A stretch of DNA of 5,759 bases. It comes from CANHVK01 sp046304235. GTDB lineage: Bacteria; Bacteroidota; Bacteroidia; Flavobacteriales_D; Crocinitomicaceae. Within the stretch, counting starts at the first letter, position 1. Each line of letters begins with the position of its first letter. A model generated the notes under the pieces. The model saw nothing but the letters and a program-made list of their open reading frames with translations. It searched no databases and was not told where the DNA came from. Positions 1-4,476 of the stretch are shown in pieces. The translations under genes were made by a program, and so were the position numbers. The stretch lies in NCBI GenBank assembly GCA_046304235.1, contig JBKCEW010000110.1, positions 1-5,759 on the forward strand. Reading direction: 5' to 3'.

Positions 1-288
1 ATCTTAAAAGATGCTTTTAAAGATTTAATGAATTTAAATACACCCTTTTTTCAAGCAAAAGTATAGTAGTTAAGTAATACACAAATAAACTTACTAAAAG
101 CAGTGGCAACTGGTGAAAAACAAATTACGAGTGTTCGCGTAATGCAAGACTATAAACTAGGAACATCCAATAATATTATTAAGAACCGTGAGATTTTAAT
201 CAAAAAAGATATTTTACAGTTTTCTCAAGGGAATTTTGAATGGTTAGACCCTGTTTTTTTAATATGGTTTTTAAGGTTTTTAGTGTAA
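1..288 (+). pseudogene. AAA-type ATPase (ATP-binding protein), C-terminal remnant with two in-frame stops
   Basis: One reading frame stays open from the left edge to the TAA at 286-288, except for two adjacent TAG codons at 64-69. Before the stops it reads as a helical segment (ILKDAFKDLMNLNTPFFQAKV). After them it continues with LSNTQINLLKAVATGEKQ, then VMQDYKLGTSNNIIKNREIL, and ends in WLDPVFLIWF. From memory, this matches the C-terminal region of the archaeal-type AAA ATPases common in Bacteroidota: a winged-helix-like part with 'LG(T/S)xxN' followed by a terminal 'DPvFxxWF' motif. Family resemblance on both sides of the stops, in one frame, argues for a decayed gene rather than a short new gene. 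A GTG at 103 could start a 61-residue peptide, but it lies inside the conserved domain and has no visible ribosome binding site. TAG is an ordinary stop in this genome, since the OmpH-like gene at 1130-1714 ends with it. The ATPase core would lie left of the window and cannot be judged. Confidence 0.7.
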
Positions 289-315
289 TAAAATAATTAT
301 TAGTTATTTATAATA

Positions 316-362
316 TTACCATTTGGTAACTTACCACTCAGTAATATACTAATTGGTAAGTT
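316..362. repeat. Alternating TTACC/GGTAA inverted repeats in a convergent intergenic gap
   Basis: The 147-base gap between the ATPase remnant and the convergent DUF4924 gene contains TTACC (316-320), GGTAA (325-329), TTACC (331-335) and GGTAA (355-359). The longest pairing is a perfect 9-base inverted repeat, AACTTACCA at 328-336 against TGGTAAGTT at 354-362, with a 17-base loop. A smaller hairpin with a 4-base loop can form from 316-329 instead, so the two structures are mutually exclusive. The position between two convergent 3' ends suggests a bidirectional transcription end signal, but neither strand has a U-tract after the stem and the arms are AT-rich. It could equally be an operator-like site or chance. 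I see no gene in the rest of the gap (289-435). Confidence 0.4.
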
Positions 363-435
363 CAAAATTAGTTGGATATCGTTCTTTACTTATATACAAA
401 AAACGAACTGCAGAACTAAGAATAAAATGTGAGGA

Positions 436-987
436 TTAATTATTAAAAAAATTCAATTCCCCATTTTTCATTTGGTGATACGCTCTAGATAGGTAAGCAA
501 TCATAACGCGCATATTATCAAAAGCCTCTTCAGATTCGGTATTTATTTCTTTCTTTTGAAGGCGCAAAAGTAATTTCATATACATCGCATGAAATACCAA
601 TTCGATATCGTTTTTCTCTTTCAAATTTGATTTTTCTCTAAAATCTTGAATTGCATCAAGCGCTCTTTCATAAACACCTTTGTATTTTTCATCATTCGCA
701 ATGTTTAATAGCGTATTGTGTAAATACGATAACTCAACCATTACTTCTTGAATCTGGTGTAAATGTCCTTTTTCTTCAATTTTTTGAGAATGCATTCCAC
801 GAATCAACCCATCATACCATTGTCTATAGGATGCAAAATAAGATGGATCAGGTAATTGCCCACGGACATATTCATCCATAATTCTTTCCAAATCAAATTT
901 GTATGCGCGAATAACATCTTCAATCTGATACATATACAAAATGTATTCAGCAATATTTTCTTTTAATTTTTGTTGTGCGATAAGCAT
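436..987 (-). CDS. DUF4924 family protein
   Basis: This 183-residue protein starts with MLIAQQKLKENIAEYILYMY followed by QIEDVIRAY (residues 21-29), which I recognise as the N-terminal signature of DUF4924, a Bacteroidota family of unknown function. No signal peptide or membrane segment is visible, so it should be cytoplasmic. The composition is strongly helical. The middle (residues 66-100) resembles a helix-turn-helix pair with many charged residues, and the last third (128-175) carries a second helical block ending in AYLSRAYHQMKNGELNFF. The start is the first ATG of the frame and coincides with the family signature, so it is probably right. The 142 bases upstream hold the heptamer array and GC palindrome. 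Only a weak flavobacterial-like promoter can be seen (TTTG, 20 bases, then TTATTTTC on the minus strand, with two mismatches to TAnnTTTG), so I do not list it separately. The molecular function is unknown. Confidence 0.85.
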   Translation of the reverse strand: MLIAQQKLKENIAEYILYMYQIEDVIRAYKFDLERIMDEYVRGQLPDPSYFASYRQWYDGLIRGMHSQKIEEKGHLHQIQEVMVELSYLHNTLLNIANDEKYKGVYERALDAIQDFREKSNLKEKNDIELVFHAMYMKLLLRLQKKEINTESEEAFDNMRVMIAYLSRAYHQMKNGELNFFNN

Positions 988-1036
988 AATTTGTATCTAA
1001 AAATGAAAATAATTAATTCTTTCAAGCAAAATCAAA

Positions 1037-1106
1037 CAAGTCTTCTATCTAACGTCTTTTGTCTAATGTCTAATATCTAATGTCTTTCGTCTAACGTCTA
1101 ATGTCT
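1037..1106. repeat. Tandem array of ten degenerate 7-base repeats (consensus AAYGTCT)
   Basis: Ten heptamers follow each other without any break in register. On the + strand they begin at 1037 (CAAGTCT), 1044 (TCTATCT), 1051 (AACGTCT), 1058 (TTTGTCT), 1065 (AATGTCT), 1072 (AATATCT), 1079 (AATGTCT), 1086 (TTCGTCT), 1093 (AACGTCT) and 1100 (AATGTCT). All end in TCT and eight end in GTCT; on the minus strand the unit reads AGACRTT. The three bases before GTCT vary while the 7-base phase is kept. The array is not coding: 7 is not a multiple of 3 and no gene runs through it. It lies between the 3' end of the OmpH-like gene and the start of the DUF4924 gene, both on the minus strand, and it abuts a GC-rich palindrome. 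It might be a dispersed genomic repeat, a protein-binding array or a promoter-proximal element; the sequence alone cannot decide. Confidence 0.85.
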
Positions 1107-1119
1107 CCGCCGCGGCGGA
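1106..1119. repeat. 14-base perfect GC palindrome
   Basis: TCCGCCGCGGCGGA is identical to its reverse complement, and its inner 12 bases (1107-1118) are all G or C, in a window that is otherwise very AT-rich. As single strand it can fold with a 5-base stem and a CGCG loop. GTC at 1103-1105 and GAC at 1121-1123 extend the pairing past one unpaired T at 1120. It shares its first T with the last heptamer of the adjoining array and begins 11 bases beyond the stop codon of the OmpH-like gene. A transcription-end hairpin for that gene is possible, but no U-tract follows on the minus strand. A symmetrical protein-binding site or the end of a repeat element fits equally well. Confidence 0.8.
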
Positions 1120-1129
1120 TGACTAATAC

Positions 1130-1714
1130 CTACTTCCCCTTCTCCTCCTGATTCAAAAATCCAATAAATTCTTTCGTTACGTTCATAGTAGGATTAATGT
1201 AATTAAATTGACTACCAGATGCTTGAACAAGTAACATATCAATTTTGTGCATTTCACAATATTTTTTACTTGCTTCTTCTATTTTTTTATAAATCTTATT
1301 CATCAAATCAATAGTTTGCTTTTCAATTGCTCCACCTTGAGTTTGTTGGAATGCATAAATCTCTTGTTCACGTCTTTGAGCCTCTGCTTGGATGTTTTGC
1401 ATTTGTAAATCAGAAAGTTGTCCTTTTTTAGCAAGGTCATCGTTTGCAACAAGGTAGGATTGTAAATCCATTTGTTTTTTTTCTAATTGCTTCTGAAATT
1501 GAATTTGTTTGTTTTTAACCAAATTGTCCATTTGCTTGTAATAGGAAAATCCATTCTTCAAACTATCTTGATTATAGTAAGCAATTTTCAATCCATTTTC
1601 ACGAATTACAGGAACGGTAGGTTTTGTGTCAACAACAACTTTTTCAGCTTTTTTTTCTGAACAAGAAAGCGTAGTAAGTGCTAAACTCAATGATGCGATG
1701 ATAATTTTTTTCAT
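1130..1714 (-). CDS. OmpH/Skp-like periplasmic chaperone, predicted lipoprotein
   Basis: This 194-residue protein resembles Skp/OmpH, the periplasmic holdase that keeps unfolded outer-membrane proteins soluble on their way to the BAM machinery. It begins MKKIIIASLSLALTTLSC, a lipoprotein signal peptide with the lipidated cysteine at residue 18, so it should be membrane-anchored rather than freely soluble as E. coli Skp is. The first strand of the core is KIAYYNQDSL (43-52). A long charged, glutamine-rich coiled coil (about 60-150) would form the chaperone arm. The C-terminal strand and helix NYINPTMNVTKEFIGFLN (171-188) match the usual family ending. An upstream ATG at 1813 would add 33 residues, but it lies inside the preceding gene and would bury the signal peptide, so the ATG at 1712-1714 is preferred. 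The gene starts 4 bases after the 85-residue gene and is probably co-transcribed with it. The family is fairly certain; the client proteins are unknown. Confidence 0.85.
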   Translation of the reverse strand: MKKIIIASLSLALTTLSCSEKKAEKVVVDTKPTVPVIRENGLKIAYYNQDSLKNGFSYYKQMDNLVKNKQIQFQKQLEKKQMDLQSYLVANDDLAKKGQLSDLQMQNIQAEAQRREQEIYAFQQTQGGAIEKQTIDLMNKIYKKIEEASKKYCEMHKIDMLLVQASGSQFNYINPTMNVTKEFIGFLNQEEKGK

Positions 1715-1718
1715 AGTA

Positions 1719-1976
1719 TTATTTTTCTTTAATAATGTTTTTAGATGCAAATGCTTTACCCCAATCTTCTCGCATAGTGAGGAAACGATCAAAAGCATTG
1801 TCAAGCAATTCATCCGTAATCATATTTTGAACATCCTCTAATCCGAAAACATCAATCTCGTTTATTTTAAAAGTTTGTTCATATTGATCCAATTCAATTT
1901 TTACAATATACTTACTATTGTAACTGAAAATCTGAATCTTATATTTTGGATGTGGTATTTCTGCTATTACTCTCAT
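1719..1976 (-). CDS. Small conserved protein of unknown function (85 aa)
   Basis: The protein starts MRVIAEIPHPKYKIQIFSYN and continues with alternating hydrophobic residues (KYIVKIELDQYEQTFKI, about 22-38), which suggests a small N-terminal beta sheet. A helical C-terminal half follows, including NAFDRFLTMREDW (60-72). I recall similar short proteins with the 'R(V/I)IAEIPHP' opening in other Bacteroidota, but I know no function or family name. There is no signal peptide or membrane segment, so it is probably cytoplasmic. Its stop codon lies 4 bases before the start of the OmpH-like lipoprotein gene, so the two are probably co-transcribed. A 55-base gap separates it from the kinase gene upstream, and I see no convincing promoter or terminator there. 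The first ATG of the frame coincides with the start I remember for the family. It is real with good confidence, but its function is unknown. Confidence 0.75.
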   Translation of the reverse strand: MRVIAEIPHPKYKIQIFSYNSKYIVKIELDQYEQTFKINEIDVFGLEDVQNMITDELLDNAFDRFLTMREDWGKAFASKNIIKEK

Positions 1977-2031
1977 TTCTTTATTTTTTTGTAAAAATAA
2001 CTACAATTCATCTTTTATAGATTGAATATTT

Positions 2032-2913
2032 TTAAAAGTGAAATTTCATAAGTTGGTCAATTGGCTTTTGAATAATCTTTTTTAAAAGTATCCCTCTTTT
2101 TTTTAGTTCTTCTTTTAGAATTTTTTCGTTGTAAAGAGCATAAGACCCTATAAAACTAATTTCTGCAATGGTCTTATTTTTAGGTAAATATTTTGTTAGA
2201 AACAATTTAATGTTTTCTCGGTGAATATTTTCTATTTCTAATTGTAAATCAAGATTCTCGGTTTCTAATCGAATATTTCCTAAAAATAATTTACCCTCAT
2301 TTCCATAGATAGTAGCAAGTATACTTGAACGATCACCATAACTAGTTTCAATGAATTCTTTGTAATCATTTGAACATTCTTCAAGCAAATATTTTTGAAA
2401 CACTAATTTCCCAAAATAATATCCACTTCCTTCATCACCAAGTAAATAACCATGACCTCCGAGTAAATCCTCAATTTGTTCATTGTTATACTTACAAAGA
2501 ACAGAACCTGTTCCAAGTATACCAACATATCCTAAACCAGTTCCATAAATTGATTTTCCTGCTGCAATTAAATCAGATTGAACATATATTGATTTAAAAT
2601 CAATTGGTTCGAACAATTTTTTAATTATCTCTTGATTTTCTTTTTGTAAACATCCACTACCATAAAAGAAAACAGTGCTTTTTTGAGGTATGGTTTTAAT
2701 TAAGGATTGAATAACTTCGTTTTGAGCTTTTTCAATTGTTCTAGGATGAAAATTACAAGTTTCAAATGCAATAATTTCATTGCCATTTTTAATTCTCCAA
2801 TCAGTTTTGGTTCCGCCGCTTTCTGCTAGTATAGTAATAGGTGTCTGAAAAACAACAGTGTATAATTCGTTGTAATCTTTAAGATGTTTAATAAGTAGGT
2901 TATCTTCTTGCAT
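2032..2913 (-). CDS. BadF/BadG/BcrA/BcrD-type ATPase, N-acetylglucosamine kinase-like
   Basis: This 293-residue protein belongs to the actin/hexokinase-fold (ASKHA) ATPases and most resembles the sugar kinases annotated as N-acetylglucosamine kinases in Bacteroidota. These would phosphorylate an amino sugar with ATP in the cytoplasm, for example in cell-wall recycling or chitin use. The phosphate-1 motif is ILAESGGTKTDW (28-39). YGSGC (84-88) and VQSDLIAAGK (111-120) follow, with D114 the likely catalytic base. The phosphate-2 motif is GILGTGS (131-137), GYLLGDEGSG lies at 155-164, and the adenosine motif is FIGSYALY (254-261). The usual family ending IIQKPIDQLMKFH is present, so the gene is complete. 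The phosphate-1 motif has Glu where many bacterial members have Asp; eukaryotic NAGK also has Glu there. About 27 residues precede the usual start of the fold. The ATG at 2913 is the only ATG, GTG or TTG before the first motif, and it overlaps the upstream lipoprotein gene by 14 bases. The substrate is inferred. Confidence 0.85.
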   Translation of the reverse strand: MQEDNLLIKHLKDYNELYTVVFQTPITILAESGGTKTDWRIKNGNEIIAFETCNFHPRTIEKAQNEVIQSLIKTIPQKSTVFFYGSGCLQKENQEIIKKLFEPIDFKSIYVQSDLIAAGKSIYGTGLGYVGILGTGSVLCKYNNEQIEDLLGGHGYLLGDEGSGYYFGKLVFQKYLLEECSNDYKEFIETSYGDRSSILATIYGNEGKLFLGNIRLETENLDLQLEIENIHRENIKLFLTKYLPKNKTIAEISFIGSYALYNEKILKEELKKRGILLKKIIQKPIDQLMKFHF

Positions 2914-3340
2914 TTTTTAGACAACGTTTTACTTTAAGTTCATGCGCCTCTCTCTCTTCTGGTGTTGAGTTTGGAGTTGTTAAAAACTCTTTACATTTAT
3001 TTTCAACGAATTCCCAACGTACCATTAGTTTTTCGGATTGTTTATCGGTTAGGTTTTTTTCGAAGGCTTTATTGATTGAATCATTTTTAATTACACACGA
3101 ACAAAAATCCCACTGTTCACCAAATTTCTCGACAATTTTCATGTGGTTTTCTAGCTTCTCCGTTTTTTCATTGATGATTTCTATTTTTTTTGAAGATTCT
3201 TTTTTTTCAATTATTGAATCAGTTTTAATTTCAGTAGAGTCTTTGTCTGTTTTTGATGTAATTTCTTGTTTTAATTCATTTTTACAGCTTGGTATTAAAA
3301 AAAGCAAAACAGTAAATAGGGAAGCAATTTTTAAAAACAT
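2900..3340 (-). CDS. Predicted lipoprotein with a four-cysteine C-terminal domain
   Basis: The 146-residue product begins MFLKIASLFTVLLFLIPSC, a lipoprotein signal peptide with the lipidated cysteine at residue 19. A low-complexity linker rich in Lys, Glu, Ser and Thr (20-65) follows, as expected for a spacer tethering a domain to the membrane. The folded part (67-142) contains WDFCSCVIKNDSINKAF (77-93), NKCKEF (114-119), STPEEREAHELKVKRC (125-140). Its four cysteines at 80, 82, 116 and 140 could form two disulfides in the periplasm or bind a ligand. I recall this 'WDFCxCVxKND...TPEER..HE.KV..CL' pattern from other Bacteroidota proteins of unknown function. The gene is divergent from the DUF4294 gene, with only 30 bases between their starts, and its 3' end overlaps the sugar kinase start by 14 bases, so the kinase is probably translationally coupled to it. 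I cannot assign a function. Confidence 0.75.
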   Translation of the reverse strand: MFLKIASLFTVLLFLIPSCKNELKQEITSKTDKDSTEIKTDSIIEKKESSKKIEIINEKTEKLENHMKIVEKFGEQWDFCSCVIKNDSINKAFEKNLTDKQSEKLMVRWEFVENKCKEFLTTPNSTPEEREAHELKVKRCLKNARR

Positions 3341-3347
3341 ATTTCGT

Positions 3348-3355
3348 TATTTTTG
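3348..3355 (+). promoter_or_regulatory. Possible flavobacterial -7 element upstream of the DUF4294/men operon
   Basis: TATTTTTG matches the known Bacteroidota -7 consensus TAnnTTTG exactly and lies 15 bases before the ATG at 3371, inside the 30-base divergent gap. No TTG is found at the usual 17-23 bases upstream, and transcription from here would leave a leader of only about 8 bases. In AT-rich DNA this octamer can arise by chance, so the call is weak. Confidence 0.25.
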
Positions 3356-3370
3356 ATAAGATTTTAGACC

Positions 3371-4054
3371 ATGAATTTACAATATATTTTAATATTAGTT
3401 TTACTTCTTCTTGCAACTCTCTATTCCTCTTTTGGTCTTAGTCAAGAAATCAGAGATGAGAAAGTAAAACATTTTAAAGAGATTGTACTTCGAAAAGATT
3501 TTAAGTCTTTGTATGAAAAACAATTACGTAGAGTTAGAAGAGTATATCCATTAGCATTAGAAGCTGCTAAAATGATTGAAAATTTATATGAAGAATTAGA
3601 TGATCAGGAAAGTAAGCGTGGAAAAAGAAAAATAACTAAAAAATACAATAAGGAAATAAAATCTGAATATTTATTTGTTATTAAGGATTTATATATTGAG
3701 GAAGGTAAATTGCTAATGAAATTGATATATCGTGAAACTGGATTGACTGTTGAAGAAATTATTTCCAAGTATAAAAGTAGATTTAGTTCAAAAATGTATA
3801 ATCAATTGGGTAAAATTTGGGACCAGAATTTGGATGTGAAATACGATCCGCAAGGGGAGGATATCATTACAGAAATTGTCATTATGGATATTAAAAATAA
3901 TGTCGTTACATTTGATACAACCCCTCGACATTTGTCAAAAGAAGAATATAAAGAGGAAATTAAAGAGTATCGTGTTAATAAGCGTGCAGCTCGAAAGTTA
4001 ATGAGACAGCAAAGACGTGCTGCCTCTGAATCTATTACAAATGAAGAAGAATGA
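3371..4054 (+). CDS. DUF4294 domain-containing secreted protein
   Basis: This is a 227-residue protein with a clear N-terminal signal (MNLQYILILVLLLLATLYSS, then FGLSQ), probably cleaved near residue 25, so the mature protein should be periplasmic. The rest matches DUF4294, a Bacteroidota family of unknown function. The matching parts are LRRVRRVYPLALEAAKMIENL (52-72), a charged helical stretch, EGKLLMKLIYRETGLTVEEI (111-130), and the end of the domain around IWDQNLDVKYDPQGED (149-164). After the domain comes a tail rich in Lys, Arg and Glu (about 189-227), including RVNKRAARKLMRQQRRAA, which is probably disordered or helical. The stop codon overlaps the start of the menI gene as ATGA (4051-4054), so translation is probably coupled. 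It opens the operon that carries the two menaquinone genes, but nothing in the protein suggests an enzyme of that pathway. Confidence 0.85.
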   Translation: MNLQYILILVLLLLATLYSSFGLSQEIRDEKVKHFKEIVLRKDFKSLYEKQLRRVRRVYPLALEAAKMIENLYEELDDQESKRGKRKITKKYNKEIKSEYLFVIKDLYIEEGKLLMKLIYRETGLTVEEIISKYKSRFSSKMYNQLGKIWDQNLDVKYDPQGEDIITEIVIMDIKNNVVTFDTTPRHLSKEEYKEEIKEYRVNKRAARKLMRQQRRAASESITNEEE

Positions 4055-4476
4055 TTGATTTTAGTGTTTTTTCAAGTGAACAATTGAATAAAATGAATGT
4101 AAATACCTTAATGGAAACATTAGGTATTGAATTTCTTAAAGGCGGTGTAGATTATATAAAAGCAAAAATGCCAGTTGAAGCAAGAACACATCAACCAATG
4201 GGATTATTACATGGTGGAGCCTCTGTTGCTTTGATTGAAAGTATTGGTTCACTTGGTTCTGCTTTGTTGTGTGATTTAAACGTTGAATATCCTGTTGGAT
4301 TGGAAGTCAATGCTAATCATATTGGTGGAATTAAGTCTGGGTATGTAATAGGTGAAGGAAAATTGATTCATTCAGGCAAGAAAACACATGTTTGGCAAGT
4401 TGATATATTTGATGAATCAAATGATAAATTAATTTGCACAGGTAGATTGACAGTTATGATAATTCAAAAAACATAA
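4051..4476 (+). CDS. menI: Hotdog-fold acyl-CoA thioesterase, probable 1,4-dihydroxy-2-naphthoyl-CoA hydrolase
   Basis: This 141-residue protein aligns by eye almost without gaps to E. coli YdiI/MenI, a cytoplasmic hotdog thioesterase of the PaaI superfamily that releases DHNA from DHNA-CoA in menaquinone synthesis. The core reads HQPMGLLHGGASVALIESIG (47-66), then GLEVNANH (83-90), SGKKTHVWQVDIFDE (108-122), GRLTVMII (131-138). Catalytic residues known in YdiI fall at the same numbers here: Gln48, His54, the nucleophile or base Glu63, and Ser67. His90 takes the place of His89. The length is the family's usual one. The gene overlaps the preceding DUF4294 gene by 4 bases and the following menF by one base (TAATG), so all three should be translated together. 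Adjacency to an isochorismate synthase supports the menaquinone role. The close paralogue EntH, a proofreading enzyme in enterobactin synthesis, is a less likely alternative, since no siderophore genes are seen here. Confidence 0.85.
   Translation: MIDFSVFSSEQLNKMNVNTLMETLGIEFLKGGVDYIKAKMPVEARTHQPMGLLHGGASVALIESIGSLGSALLCDLNVEYPVGLEVNANHIGGIKSGYVIGEGKLIHSGKKTHVWQVDIFDESNDKLICTGRLTVMIIQKT

Noticed and set aside
64..69. TAG reassigned to a sense codon
   Set aside because: The OmpH-like gene ends naturally at TAG, and the other genes end at expected TAA or TGA codons, so a standard code fits the window.
103..288. A 61-residue stand-alone gene starting at the GTG at 103
   Set aside because: Family-like sequence continues in the same frame upstream of the start and of the two stops, so a decayed longer gene is the simpler explanation.
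651..881. 76-codon open frame on the + strand inside the DUF4924 gene
   Set aside because: It lies fully antisense to a recognisable family protein, its translation is rich in His, Cys and Gln without domain character, and it has no start context of its own.
1020..1031. Direct repeat TTTCAAGCAAAA shared with 49-60
   Set aside because: About one 12-base match is expected by chance in a window this long and AT-rich; the first copy is within coding sequence and the flanks do not match.
1037..1106. CRISPR array
   Set aside because: The units are 7 bases long and contiguous, without spacers, and no cas gene is present.
1103..1123. Confirmed intrinsic terminator for the OmpH-like gene
   Set aside because: The hairpin is GC-rich and well placed, but no U-tract follows on the minus strand, so it is listed only as a palindrome.
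1715..1813. 33-residue upstream extension of the OmpH-like protein
   Set aside because: It overlaps the 85-residue gene in another frame and would place the lipoprotein signal peptide internally; the ATG at 1712-1714 explains the signal peptide directly.
1626..1841. 71-codon open frame on the + strand across the OmpH-like and 85-residue genes
   Set aside because: It is antisense to the ends of two well-supported genes; its Phe-rich translation reflects the opposite strand's lysine codons.
2370..2597. 75-codon open frame on the + strand inside the sugar kinase gene
   Set aside because: It is antisense to the conserved GTGS and GDEGSG motifs of the kinase and has no features of its own.
3072..3356. 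94-codon open frame on the + strand inside the lipoprotein gene
   Set aside because: Its Phe/Ser-rich translation is the complement of the Lys/Glu-rich linker, and it overlaps the start region of the real gene.
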